Assembly: GCA_024195265.1 (NCBI GenBank)
Contig: JAJLRJ010000010.1
Location: 2,453,981 to 2,517,980 of the forward strand
Source of the DNA: Dendrophyllia cribrosa
Lineage: Eukaryota; Cnidaria; Anthozoa; Scleractinia; Dendrophylliidae
Length of the DNA stretch: 64,000 bases
Reading direction: 5' to 3'
Shown piece by piece: positions 44,900 through 59,800 of this stretch (position 1 is the first letter of the stretch; every line of letters starts with the position of its first letter). Both the position numbers and the translations under genes were made by a program. The notes under the pieces are model-generated. The model was given only the letters and a program-made list of their open reading frames with translations, did not search any database and was not told the DNA's origin.

Positions 44900-47800
44900 G
44901 TAAGAGAATTGAGCCCTTTATAAAGCTCCTTATGCAACGGTGACTTTGACCGGAAACCGCGTGACATTTAAGTAATGGTCCTAGTAAGAACTAGGCAACC
45001 CAACAGCAAGGAATGCAGAAAGTTGTTTATTGTGGTATTGTTGAAACGGTCCACCTCATTGGCTAAAACATGAAAATCTACTGTATCTTCATCAGGTAGC
45101 GCATTTATTTCTCTTTAGTTTACTTATTGATTCCCTTTTAGTGAAAACTGTTCTGAGTTTTAATGCAGCAAAATGTCTATGTGGGAAACATGGAAAATTA
45201 GAAGCCTTTCTTCGCTATTGTTTTGGAGTCTCATGATTGGATAAAATCTTGTAACACAAAAGAAATATCGCTTTAAAATAAAGTTTCAGTACATTTATTT
45301 CAAAAACGTGTTGTCCATAGGTTGATGCATTCTCAGTAAGAAAATCTAAACAATGGTATGTGGGGAAAGCGAAATGCCGCAGAACAATAGAGGATTGCCT
45401 AGTTCTTACAACGTGTACTAAAAAGAACTAGGCAATCCTCTATTGTTCTGCGGCATTTCGCTTTCACCTTTCTGCATTCCTTGCCGTTGGGTTGTCTAGT
45501 TCTTACTAGGACCATTACTTAAATATTTTCTCTCGAATAAAAATTAAGCAACCATACCAAAGACGAATGGACGGCCAAGATGTTAAAAGACTTTTATCAA
45601 ATATTGCAACATGAATGATGTAAAACTGATTTATCACTTATAATTTTCACGTTTCGTTTAAAAGCCTTGTGTTATGTTCTCCTTTTGATAAAGTACTAGC
45701 CATCTACTGTATATGCATGAGAACCATAGCCATATAACACGTTTTACTATTACTACTCACAGCATTTCTCGAGGTGGGAGTTTCCAGTTATCTAGGAAGC
45801 ACAGTCCAGCATACGCCTGATGTCGGGTGGACTTTGGTGAAGCCGTGGAGCGTCACAACTTCACGAAAAGGATTCTTTGAGGCCGCCGCTTCGGGAGGAA
45901 AGGACTTCTCTGACAGTTTCGTTACACCCGAACCAGCAATATACTTTGTCGCTCTTAATCTACATATGGTAATCACAAGTAATGGATTTTTGAAAGCGAC
46001 TTTGGTGATAAATGGCGAATTCCATGAAACAAATGGAATCTCAGGTGTCTACGGTAACACGACTTTAGAAAGAACATTAAGTCTTTCAGGTTTTCTGCGC
46101 CTTTATGAAAATGATGTGTTAGCCTTGTACCTTCATGGTTCTAAGGGAGCATTGTTGCGCGACAGCACGTTTTCGGTTGTCCAGATTTCACGCATAGGCT
46201 CTGTGCCGGGTTTTCATGCAGTGTTATCAAGTGACCTAGCTATTGAAACCAAAAAGAAGGTCAGACTTGAGAGCTGGAGGACAAGCGGCACTAAAGGTTT
46301 GTTCAGTATGCACAGTGGAGCATCACCCTCCGTTGGACTGTTCTGTGCAATTCTTGAAGGAATTCACCTGTTTACTTCCAATATCAACGTCGAATCTAAC
46401 AACCGATTAACTCGCTGCCTTCTTGCCATTGTCTTGAACTCCAACACTACTTTAGTTCAAAAGCACTCATTTGGAGCAAAGACGTATTCCACTGGTGTAA
46501 CTGGAATGTTTTACCTGAACCGCGGGGATTGTGTTGAGCTGCGTATTAAGTCAATAAGTGCTGGAATCCTAACAGTCCAATCGGGCAGCAGTTACTCGGG
46601 CCTTTTTCTCGGAATAAAAAGAGAAACTGCTCCTCAATTTTCAGTCAGTTTACATGCGGATAACCAAGCAAGAAAGACCGCAGGATGGAACAGGGTGGAA
46701 AACTGGAGCGTAAGCAGCTCACAGCGGAATTTTCAGTCACAAGATATGATTTTGAAGACAACCCACAGTACGTTTCATTCTAGAACTGATGGAATTTTCT
46801 TAGTGACAGCACTGGTGAGTACCAATGTTTCACATTCATTAAACAGAAGTTCGGATTATTTGCTTGTCGCTATCAACGACGTTCCCACTGGTTTAAACGG
46901 TAACAGTGGAATTTCGGCTGAGGAGACGCTGTCATCAGGTCCAAGTTCACTAAGCGTCAGTGGCGCTGTTTGGCTGGAGAAAGGAGACACACTGACTGTT
47001 TATATCCACAACGATGATCATGACAGGAAAATAATAGATGGGTTCCTTGGCGTTTCATTGGTTTCCTACGACTGGCCAGGTGTTGCAGCAACGCTAAAGA
47101 AATCCACTTCTCTCAATTCCCAAGGATGGACGAAAATTACATCGTGGAAAACAGATAACGTCTCTGGCTTGTTCTCGTTTGACAACGCGTTTTTTTCAAC
47201 TGACGGAGTTTATCGCACACATCTTGAAGGTACTTACTTCTTGTCTTGTAACGTAATTTTCAAGGGTTACGCTAGGGGCAACTTGTCAGTTATGATAGCC
47301 ATTGACGACGTAATCGATACCGGGAATGGCCTGTTCTCCCTGAATGAACATCCAAAGCGATATACGACTCTCAATGTTGCTGGTTCTATTAAACTTAGAA
47401 AGGGTCAAAATATCTCCGTCTACGTGGCAACCACTGAATCGTCATCCTGGCGCATTTCCAAGGAAACGGGTTTCTCATTGGTATTGGTTGGAGCGAAAAC
47501 CCTTTCTATCCCTGGATTCTTTGCAGGTGAGAATTGAAATTGTATATTTAGCAAATTTCCACCGGTTTTCCGTGGTGTGGACTCTTATTTACCACGATTT
47601 ACGTCATCACATGGTCAAAATGTTGTGGACTCACGAGGCGCAGCCGAGTGAGTCAGCAACAAATGAAATAGTGTGTTCTCATTTTTGCTGGTAGTTTGTT
47701 TGTTAGTAAAAATGTGGTTCACGGTTGTTCATTGTGGTGTGTATGTCTGACGAGGAGTCACTTTGAGATGCATATCTTGATCGCGACATGTCGACTGCTA

Positions 47801-50800
47801 TTGCTGCTGGTCTTCATCAGGCGATGAGGTCTTCTGGTTACGTACATGTGTCGCTTATGTAGCACATTGGTTTGCTGCCATTGGTGCATTTCGATCGTTA
47901 TTACTATTCCTAATAGATGTTGTTCCCTCGCAGGTCCGATGCATTGATGCATTTCGATCCTCATTACTATTCCTAATTGATGTTGTTCCCTCACAGGTCC
48001 GATTTGTTATCGATCGTCTGTTGTGCTTCTTGATTGTAGGCATCTATGCTTCAGGAATTTCGATTCCACTATCCCTGTTGATATTAGTGGGATGAAGCCT
48101 AATGTGGATGGCCTCTTTAACCCTGCGGGTGTACCAGTGTGGGTCATGGTCAGTAAACTTAACCTCGTTCCAAATTGGAAAGTGCCCTGTCTTGTTAACG
48201 TGTTCCGAAACCGCGTAGATTTGAGTACGAGCAAGCCGTGTCTCTGTCGTGTTCTTTTATCCTTTCATACATCGACCTCCCTGTTTCCCCGAAATAGACT
48301 TTGCCGCATTCGCAAGGAATCTTATAAACAACACTATCTTGATTATTAGATTCAAGGACGTCTTTAGGTCACACCAAGTGTGACCTAAGCGTTGTCTCAG
48401 TCAGTTAAGCGTGGTATTGTTAAATGTCTGTATGATCTAGCCAAACACCTCATCACTTGACCATCAACAATAATCTCTAAAGAAAAGCAACACTTGTTGT
48501 CAGTTCTTGTTTCTAACGGATATCCTTCCTCGTTTTGTGCAAAAGACCATAAAGGTCCGACGCAGGATTCTAAATCTACCGCGGTTTTACCCTACCTATA
48601 TCAAAGGTGTATCGGAGGTTCTTCGCCACAGCCTACAACAACGCTTAGGTCTGCACACTTGGTGTGACCTAAAGACGTCCTTCACTCTAATAAACAAGAT
48701 GGTGTTGTTTATAAGATTCCTCGCGAATGCGGCAAAGACATATACGGCTTGCTTGTACACAAACCTCCGCGGTTTCGGAACATGCTAACAATACCGGGCA
48801 CTTTCCAATTTGGAACGAGGTTAAGTTTATTGACTGTGACGCACACTGGTATACCCGCAGGGTTAAAGTGGCCATCCACATAAGGTTTCATCCTAATAAT
48901 ATCAACAGAGATTGTGGAATCGAAATTCCTGGAACATGGATGCCTACAATCAAGATGCACAACAGACGATGCACAACAGACGATCGATAACACATCGGAC
49001 CTGCGATAACAAATCGATAACAAAATCGATAACAAATCGGACCTGCGAGGGAACAACATCGGACCTGCGAGGGAACAACATCAATTAGGAATAGTAATGA
49101 GGATCGAAATGCATCAATAGTAACAAACCAACATGCTACATAAGCAACACGTGACCAATTGACCTCATCGCCTGATGAAGATTAGCAGTTATACCAGTCG
49201 AAACGTACGTCGCGATCAACATCTCAAAGTGACTCCATCGTGAGACAAACGAACAAGCGTTTACCCATCAGTTTGTTTGTTGCAATGTTTTTCTTTCTTT
49301 TTTCACGCCAAACGCGTCCACTTTAATCGCTGTGTTCATCACATGAAAAAAAAAATCCTGTTATTGTTTTTTTGTTTTGTTTCTTCAGTTAAAGAGGAGG
49401 AAGCCAGTTCAAGTTCTTTTTGTGGAGAAATTAATAGATGGAGAACCATGGCACCACCATTTCATTCATTTTGTCATAACAGTGCCCAGTTTAACTCAAC
49501 CTCTGGAAGGTTTAAAGCAAAGGAAGACGGCTTTTACCTTGTCAGTGCTAATGTTTTAATCCAGCATTCAGGTTTATCTCAAATTAATATGAGTATATCA
49601 CTTGATGGACAGAATAACAAAACCTCTCTGAACACATCTCAGCCAAAACCTTCAAATTCCCCAAGTGGTGCTTTCGTTAGCACTTTGACACTTGCAGGTA
49701 CGGTTCAACTCATCGCAGAGCAGTGTCTGTCTATTTTTATAGAAGTGCAGTGTCAAAGTGTTTCTTCGTGGAAAGTGTTGCGCAACAGCAGCTTTTCCGT
49801 TGTTATGGTGTCTCGATGGGAAAGTGATTATGCTGCCGCATTTTTGGCGAAGACAGACAGGATCGATAATGGTGATCAGTCTAAGGTAGCTAAAGTCTAT
49901 TACTGGGTACCAGTTTTCTCTAAAATACTTAAAGCGTCGAGATTTTCATCCATTGATGTAAAGAGCAGCGGTTTGTATTTTATACAAAGCACTTTAATTT
50001 TGCAAGACAAATTTGGTAACGCGACCATTCACAGTGGAGTTTGTATTCCGAAAACAACAATTGCCTTTAATGGCATTACGGCGTCCAAACTGAGCGAGGG
50101 ATTAATAGGCAACTTTGTGATAAGTGCATTTGGAGTACTTTACTTACAAAAAGGGCAGAAAATTGATCTGTGCACAAGATCCGAAAATAAAGACGAAGTT
50201 TATAGATATATGCCAGGTTCTTTATTTTCTATGGTACGATTTCTGGCACCTGGTCAACGGCCAGGCCTTCATCAAACCTTTCAACATGTTCATAATGCAT
50301 CTGTGCCCCTAAAATACAACAAAAACAATGCATCTATGTCTTGGTCAGTGATAAGATCTGTGTCAACTGCTGGAAACCAACTCGCTTACATAAATAGCAA
50401 CATGTTTAATCCGATCAACAAGGGAGACTTTATGGCAACTTTAACTGGTACGTATTTTATATCACTAATTTTCACTCTTGAAGGAAACGTCTCGGAAATC
50501 GTGACTGCCTGTGTTGGACCGCGAAATTGTGAAGAGTGTTACATTGAGGTTTTCAGTACCTTAAACCAACAAAACAACAACACCGTTGGATTTGCAGGAC
50601 TCCTGGACCTTAAAAAGAGCGAACGAATCTCCATATGTCTAAAATCCCAAGGTAAAAGTTTCTCTCTTGTGTCCGCTACGCGTTCCGTCCAATTTTTGAA
50701 TGAGTTAGAACTTAACAGAACTGTTAAACTAAGGCATCGATCGCTAAGTTTTGGTTCAAGTGGATGGCATGAGTTACGTGAGTGGAAGACCCCCAGTGGT

Positions 50801-53800
50801 GAAACATTACAGAACATTTCCGTGGTGCATAGTGGAATTTACGTTCTTTCAACGAATATGGTATTAAAGGTTGCTTTTGAAGGCTTTGTTGGAGTAAGAT
50901 TAGCAGCAATCGGATCTGCACGCCAAGAAGTATTATCAATTTCATCAAGTGCTGAAGCAGGTTCTAGTGTATCATTTAGCGTTGCTGTTCTTGTTCGTCT
51001 GAATGCATCGGAAGCGATTTCTGTTTCTGTGTACTCTGATCCAAATTCCACATTCTTTGGTAACAATTCCACATTCTTTGCTGCTCTGATTACGGATGAT
51101 AATCAGCATCCTTGTTTGTCGCTGAGGTCCAAAACAAGTAGGTACAGCGGTGGTGAATGGTGGAAAGGTATCGAGCAATGGGAAGACGTTGACGCACGAT
51201 GTCAGTCTCCAAACTCGGAATTCACCAAAGGAAGATTTATTGCCGATTTGACTGGTGTTTATTTCGCCGCTGCTGTAGTTATGGTCAGGACTTCAAGTTC
51301 ATTGCACCAAACAAGGTAAACTATCTAAGCTATAAACACAGTAGGTATGTGCAGCCCCCAACTCCAAGGGGTATGGTGTTTGAACAATTTGCGCTTGACA
51401 ATGAATATAGCATTTGACAAACTTGGGTATGATTTATCTTCTGGTCTGAAAATAGATATATAAGCTTATATACTTCTGCCGTGCATGTTTGCTTGAAAAT
51501 AAGCGTTAATTTTGGATAGGCCTGAATCCGAAAATGGGCAGGGAACATTGCAAGTTTGGTGTGAAAATTAGAAAGAGTTTAAAGAAGGGTGCCGCGTACC
51601 TCTACGAAACATTTTGGCGAGTACAGCTTCCCTCCTCTGGCGGTTTTGCTTTAGGTTAATCCGTTATCGTGATAAAATTAGACACACCAGCATTATATCC
51701 TAACTAAAGGCAGGTCATTTGTCCTTTTGGGTTTTTATTGAATTACCCAAGTGACGTGATCCAAACATTTATTCCTGTTTAGACGTCTGTGAGGTGAGGC
51801 TAGCTTTGAAACATGACAGAAAATGTAATTTTCACTTCACGTGCAAACATATAGCTAAAATAAGTTACCTAGCCTTACGAATATCGCTATTCGTGTCATT
51901 TTGTGTCTCGTCGTTGCCTCGTCCAACTGCATTACCTTTACGGTACGTTACGGTAGGTTACCTTTACGGTATGTACCTTTACGGTAGTTATTTTCCTTGT
52001 AATTTTTTATTCTTTTTCTATAGTACTCTATTGTTCTTGTTAGTTCCGTGGTAGTAATTGTGTTTCGTTATATTTGCGTCTGCAATCAATCCTGAACACA
52101 AATCATGAAGTGTGAGCAACATATTATAACCAACCGTGTATTCACTCCTCCTATTTTCAGAATCATTGAACTTTTGCTATCAGTCAATGGAGACTCGGCA
52201 AACACAAATGGTTTAAAAGCAACAAAAGCTGTTGCAGCCGGTTCGTCTGTTGTCCTCAGCTTATCGGCGACTGTTTACCTGGAACCTTGGCAGACTTTGT
52301 ATCTGATGATTAGAAGCAGTGGTGCTGGTACATTGGAAGTAGTCAATGGAAGCACTTTCAGTGTGGCGCTCATAGGTACATGTATAGCCATGATATTTGT
52401 TTTACGTTCAGTGTGGCGCTCATAGGTACATGTGTACCTATGACAATTGTTTTATTTTCGGTGTCAGTGGCGTTTATAGGTACATGTATACCATTGATAT
52501 TTGTTTTACGTTCAGTGTGGCGCCCATAGGTACATGTATAGCCATGACATTTGTTTTAAAATTTACATATGCAAGAGGTACGACATGATATATCGACCCG
52601 TAAGGTAACATTCTGACCTAAGCTGGTGTTAAAATAACAACCACGTTTCCTTCCTTTTTCATGCTCCCTAAGGTACGATTTGAACTAGAGCTTTTTTTTC
52701 ATTAGCTATTTCAATGACCAGAGCATTATTGACCGCTGAAAGGACATGTGGAAATAATACACTAAAAAAGGAATGGCGTAAAATCTATAAACCAAACATT
52801 TTTTTTTCGTGACGAACGCATTCTTTTATAAGTTAATGTCTACCTAGCATTTGTACCGATATTAATGTGGCTGAACACAGTTTCACTGTACCTTTGCGTC
52901 ATTAGAGACCTTAAGATCGAGGTTTTTCGGCATTTCCCGCGAACCGCGAACGTCAAGAAGTCACGTGACCAGTACCTTGCCGTCAGGTTTGCGGTTTGAG
53001 GTTCGCGTTTGTACGGCTACACCACGCTCTAGAGGTAAGTGGTTTACCGCAAGGTTTTTTGCACCCTAAAACATCACAATCCCACGTTTGAGAGGAAATA
53101 CTACTTTTTAGAACTCTTTCGCTTATTAATTATCGAATTCTTTTTCATAGAAACGTAATTTTGAAGACGATTTCTCAGCTTAAAGAGAAGTGAACGAACG
53201 AATGTAAACAAACATGGCAGCCGGCTGTCTGTTTTGGAACTGATTTGCCAGTCGGATTACTTTGTGGTTAAACTACGATAAATAAAGTAAAAAAAGCCAG
53301 TTTCTGATGATATGTGATTGAATGAATGTATATGCATGAATGTATACTTTGTTTCCAAGATGGCTCCGGTAATAGGCATAGGTAAAAAGAAACCCTCAAT
53401 CTTAAGCCCAGATTTTGTTCATACGGCGAACTCCGAACTGTAAACTGCTGGCCGACGTTTGTGGTTTGCGGTTTAAGAGGAAAAACCTCAATCTTAAGGT
53501 CTCTATTCACTGTCATTTTAAAACCACTGACGTCTGGGCGTCCAAAATCGGTGAGGCATACGATTAAGCAACAAGCTATATATTTTGATATTTTTGTTGA
53601 GCTTTTAGGGTGTTGCCATGGCAACACGGTGGATTGTAAATCAGCCTGCAATATTTGGTTTCGTTTATTTTCAGAAAATCTAGTCGTTAGATTTTGTCCA
53701 TCATTTGTCTCCAGTAAACTCGTAAAAATATTCGCGTGTTAACACTGGTCTCATGTAATTTTGATAGAGGGATCTTCCGTAATTTGTGGTTTAATATGTT

Positions 53801-56800
53801 TACGTTTTGTAAAAATCTCCTTTGTTAGATTTCAAATTTTTGATGGCAGGTGAGTTCGGCATATTCGGAACTATTATTGTGCCAAATTTCGTGAAATTCT
53901 AACGAGTGGTTCCGTAGAAATCAGCACGTTTCCGAGGAAAGTCGCTAAAACATCTAGTCATAATTTTTTGGTCAACTGCGCAATTGCGTTGCATTTGGCT
54001 GGGTTCTCGATCCAAAAACAAAAACAACCAAAAAGGCAGTGTATTTCTTCAATGGTTCTATAAATTAACTATTGATTCAACAAACATTTTTACGAACAAC
54101 AAATTGTTTGATTTTAAGACGAAAACCAACACTTTCGCGATCCACGCTGAGCAAAATAAAATGATCGCTGAATAGGCGCCACGTTTGTTTTTCTCAAAAC
54201 TCTGCACGTGCTGACTCACGTAAGCAGCTGAAATTGAAGAGCGCGCGCAAACTGTGTTCAGCCACCTTAAGTTACAGCCACAGTTACAGTTAGAAAACAA
54301 TATCTCAATGACATTACTACACAATTAAACATCAAAATGTACAACACGTTTTTAATTACAAATCAACAATATTGATTATGGCTTATGGCTTATAGATTTT
54401 AAGTGTTAAGTTTTAGTGACAAACGCATCGCGTTATGTATTTGGTATTTGTAGAGGGAACAACATATTGCAAAACAGTGGCCAAGAATGTTACTCGCTTT
54501 GACAATGGCCCTCGTATTGTACGTCATCCACCACCGTCTGTTAGCCTCGTCGATGATTTAGGGCTGAATATTTCATGGAGGTGCGATGCCGTTGCCAAGG
54601 ATGTTGTGACGTATAAATGGTTAAAGAACGATCAGGTGACTTTGATTTTTTGTTGTCAGTGTTGATGATAACATTGTATTAGGCCAAAATATTGCTTTAA
54701 ATCTAAAACACACGATAGCCTTTCATTAATTAATTTATAATTTCATTTTTTATTTGTTCATATCAGACCATCACATCGTCTTACAACCTGTCTCTCACAA
54801 ATGTGCAAGTGTCTGACTCGGGACGATACGTCTGTCTGGCGGAATATGATGACATCAAGGTCTTCTCACAGGCTGCTAAGCTTAACGTTTTTGGTAAATA
54901 TCAACTTACAATCCCCTTATGGTCTGTAGCTAATCATCAACCAGCATTTTGAGACTTAAATACCTTACTCAGGCGGGTATGTGCCGCCCAACGGGGTCGT
55001 AATTTTGGAACAACTGATATATAACATGGTATCCATTTTCGAGAACTTTCCTAGAACGGGGTATAATATTTCGAACGGCCAAAAGCTTCAAATTATCAGT
55101 AGCCATTTTAAATTATTTATAGAGAATTTGCTTAACAAAATACGTTTCTTTGGTCAATAATACCACACCGAGAATATCACGAGCAAACTGTTTCCCATGT
55201 GGCTTGCAGTAAGGTGAATTATCATACAATATAAGCATGCGTGGCCCTATGCTGGTGTGAGTGATATTGCATCAACTTAATTGGATGTGTAGAGCAGAAT
55301 TGTTGTATTTGGATGTACAAGTCGAACAAAGAACGACATACTTTCCCTTTATAATCTAACAAACGCGTTGAATAAGAAACTGGATGCATTGATGATAATT
55401 AGAATCTGAATTAGTATAATTATAAAGTCTCTGGCTTCTATCCCTGTTTTGCCTGTGTTCAATTTATCTAAAGACGCCACCGCTATTCTTTAATTTCGAC
55501 AAGCATGTTTGAACATTGGTCGTTCGGATTCTATTGCTTATTATCCAGTTCTAATTATGCTGAATATTATGTTTGTTTTTCTATTGTTATTGTTATTATT
55601 ACTGTTTTTGTTGTTGTAGATACCAGACCTCAGTTTGAGAGCAAAGAGTTCACTGCTTCTGAAGACAGTAATGTTTCCATTGAGCTGACGTTCAGTGCTT
55701 TGACCAAACAACGCGGGCCTGCCAACGTTTCTCTCGTGATTGTGAAAGGTGTGTACATGCAAGATACTGCACTGAAAATTATATTTTTTCAAGCCGTGCT
55801 CAGGGTTTGGACCTTGAGGCGGAGCATCCGCATCCCCGTACAAAACGTTTTTGAGTAACCCCCCCCCCCCCCCCCCCCCCTCCCCCTCGGCAATGGAGTG
55901 ACGTTTGGGGTTTATTCTAAGCCTTTTTATAAACACAAAAACCCTTTTATAGTTGCTTTTGGCTGCTTTATAACAAATTAAAAGGAAGAACAAAGGTTTG
56001 TAACTTATCTTCTTTCTTTTGTTCACAGGAAACACCAATAACACTTTTATGCTTTCCAGATTAGCATCCAAAGAAAATGTTTATTTGAGAAATCAAATCC
56101 CTTTTGATTACGAGACTACGAAATTGTATCAGCTGACCCTCATTGCCACCAATCTGGACACTAAGAAAACAACTTCAGCCAACATAACAGTTCTCATTAC
56201 TGATTTCAATGACAACCCACCGATATTCACCAGCAGGTAAGATACGATCAAAAACGTAGTTATTTACACTTATTGAAATTCATATGCTGTTGCGACGACA
56301 GTCAGCTGTCCACTTTCAAACATCTTTTAAATCTGGACTTGCATTCTCATTTCGTTGTTTGTTCGTTGATGTTTGCAAAGTGAAATTTATATGTTTTTTT
56401 TTTATTTCGATCTTGCCGCGTCTGGAAGCAAAAGGGTTAAAATTGTTAAGAACGTATAGTATTGTTGAATCGGTGGAAGCTTGGTGGTGTAGCTGTAAAA
56501 CGCGTTGGGCATGAGAACTGAAGGTCATCCTGCTTTTTTAGGCATAATCTTTGTGGAAGACACTACTTCACACAGCCTCTCTTCACCCGGATGTATAAAT
56601 GGCTACTGGCGAAGTGTTTGAAAACCCTTCCCAAATGTGAGGGTGTAAACTTGGGGGGATGGATTTTTGTTTAAACTGGCTTGGTTGATAAGTTTTACTT
56701 TCGCCTTGCTAGTAAAATTGTCGATTTTTTTAGCTCTGTTTGCTTGAATCCAAAATAATTTTCCTGACGGGTTTTGTTTGATTGACGTCCGCTAAAACTC

Positions 56801-59800
56801 AACTATATTTGCCTCTTTTGAAGGCGGTGGATCGCGTGTTATCGGGAACCGATGTAAGCTCTAACTCCTGTTTGTGATGAAGTCGGAATAAAGTTTACTT
56901 AAACTGGAAAGCAGGAAGTATGTTCATATCTGGTGTAAAGGTGTTACAGTTTCCTAATTAACTTTTGATTATAGAACTAGCATATCTGTTAAGGAAAACG
57001 TGGCAAATGGCAATGTTATATTCCAAGTAAAAGCCACCGATGCAGACTATGGCAACAACTCCATCATAACTTACTCTTTGCTGCCAAGTGAGTATGGGGA
57101 GTTTTCCATTGATGCTTCATCCGGGAACATCGCTGTCATTGGAAACCTGGATCGTGAGAACACGAGTGAACTGACCCTACGTGTCAACGCAACGGATGGA
57201 AAGTTTTCAATACATACCGAGCTATTCGTCATCATAACTGATGTTAATGACAATCCACCGGTATTTACCAGCAGGTCAGTAAGATGCGATCAAAAACGAA
57301 ATTCTTTGGCGCGCCACAACCAATAAATTTTTTGTTGCCTGTTTCATAAACTTTTTAGATTGCTGCCAGGAACAAAAGAAGGGCAAGGAGCAAAATACTA
57401 CAGACAATGAAGTCGATATAACAGGCAATTTGGAATGAATCTGAATCATGATATCTTATAATGTATTTGCACAGCCGGAATTCCCAGAACGCATAATGTT
57501 AAATAATTTTTAAATAATCATTTTGAACATGACAGGTTTTACACTATACGAAATATGAGTTATTGATCAATAGTCAAAATAGCTGGATGGTTTAACTACA
57601 AAATCTTTTGTCGGAAAATTTAAACGTTCGAATAAATGAGGCATCCAAGCACTAAAAGGTCCTAACATTTGCCATGGTGTTTATTAGACTTACATCCAGC
57701 GTTCAAATAGACTATTACATCAATACGAATTCTGACAGTACAACTTAGTAATCCACCGGCATAATTTTAGTCCACATCTCTGTTATCTTATTAAAGCCTC
57801 ATGAAAGCATCAGAAATCTTTGCTGTCAATCAGGGTCTCAAATTGTTCCTCTGCTATGGAATGTCTTGATTCTTCACAGTTTGGCCTACAATTTAACTCT
57901 CAAAGCTGACCATAGCTGAACAAACGACTGTTGTTACCCTTCAATTGCTTGAACAGTTCAATGTAACACTTTGAAATAAATAGTTTGCGGTTTTACAGTA
58001 TCCTATTTTACTTTTGATTATAGAACTAACATATCTGTTGAGGAAAACGTGGCAAATGGCACTGTTATATTCCAAGTAAAAGCCACCGATGCAGACTATG
58101 GCAACAACTCCATCATAACTTACTCTTTGCTGCCAAGTGAGTATGGGGGAAAGTTTTCCATTGATGCTTCATCCGGGAACATTACTGTCATTGGAAACCT
58201 GGATCGTGAGAACACGAGTGAAGTGACCCTATGTATCCGAGCAACGGATGGAAAATTTTCAATACCTACCGAGCTATTCGTCATAATAACTGATATCAAT
58301 GATAATCCACCGGTATTCACCAGCAGGTAAGATACGATCAAAAATGAAATAGTTTTCGTTCATTGAAGTTCAATGCGCAGTTGCGATTTCTATCCAGGTT
58401 TGCGCGCCACAACAAGAAGTTCTAGCAGCTCAGATTGATGTCAGGAGCAAAACCAAAAGGCGAAAAACAAAATATTGCGGGATGCAGCTGGCATTGCATA
58501 ATTTAAAACAATCAACACGCATTTTTCTAAGTACCATGCTTTTCACCAATCAAACGTTGCTCGTGGAGAAGTAACTTTGGGGTCTGTAGATGAAACCCCG
58601 AATTGTGACCATTCAAATGACCTCTTTTAAGAGGTAGTTTACTTCTCTTTGTTTCTTGACATTGTTGTTGTTGTAATTGTTTTGCTTTCATTCCCATGTT
58701 GTCGCTACTGGAAGCAAAAGGGTTAAAAAGTATTTAAGGTCGTCTATAATTATGGTAGTGAAATTAATATTGCAGTGGTGCTACTGTAAAGCGCTTTGGG
58801 CGCAGTGTATTATACTGATGGAACCGCGGTGGTGTTATTTTAGGATTGTTGATGTAAAACGCATTGGATGTGAGAACGGAAGGTCCGCTCTGCTCTCTTT
58901 CTCGCATTACATGTTATTAAAGCACTTGTTGAATCACACTGCCTCTAGGGTTTTGCACTTTCTTATTTCACTTTTTATTTTAGAACTAACATATCTGTCC
59001 AGGAAAACGTGGCAAATGGCACTGTCATATTCCAAGTAAAAGCCACCGATGCAGACTATGGCAACAACTCCATCATAACTTACTCTTTGCTGCCAAGTGA
59101 GTATAAGGAAAAGTTTTCCATTGATGTTTCATCCGGGAACATTACTGTCATTGGAAACCTGGATCGTGAGAACACGAGTGAAGTGACTCTACGTATCCAA
59201 GCAACGGATGGAAAGTTTTCAATACCTACCGAGCTATTCGTCATCATAACTGATATCAATGACAATCCACCGGTATTCACCAGCAGGTAAGATACGATCA
59301 TAGTACTTGTAAATACCTTTTGCAATTTTGAAAGTACTTATTTTTAACACATGAATACGCGAAGCGTAAAACGAGTTTTAGCGATGTGTTTTTTTGACGT
59401 CTGGGAAATTTTCTCTTGATCGGCTGTAAAGGTGTATTTGTAATTCCACCGACCAGTGCATAAGGCTTGAAGTTCTGGAAAATTAAAACCCGGTCTTAGA
59501 GAAACGCTACATCATGGTAAATGTTGTTTTTTAATGTGAAGTTTCGTTGCCAATAATAGTTCAAATATACCAAATTATGTTTCGAAGACGATGAATTAGA
59601 AAACATGTCTTAGCGTGACACAACTGGGTGATATAATCAGTGTGAAATTTCTTTATTGGACTCGTCAATTCTTTGACTTCAAACTAAATAAAATTAAAAC
59701 CGATCTGCCAACTTTAAATGGATTTTTCAAGACTTGTCAGTGTTGTTGTTAAATAAAATGGTTGTTGTTGTTAAAAACGCTACATCACGGTAAATGTTGT

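Larger units (their letters stand above)
47527..49388. other. Intron 2, occupied by an inverted pair of Penelope-like elements
   Basis: Ends with a long pyrimidine tract and CAG acceptor. About 1.5 kb of the 1.86-kb intron is the PLE pair described at 47,744-49,245. Confidence 0.85.

Noticed and set aside
45040..45105. Possible hammerhead (CTGATGAAG on minus, GAAACGGTC on plus)
   Set aside because: The two core parts are on opposite strands and cannot form one ribozyme.
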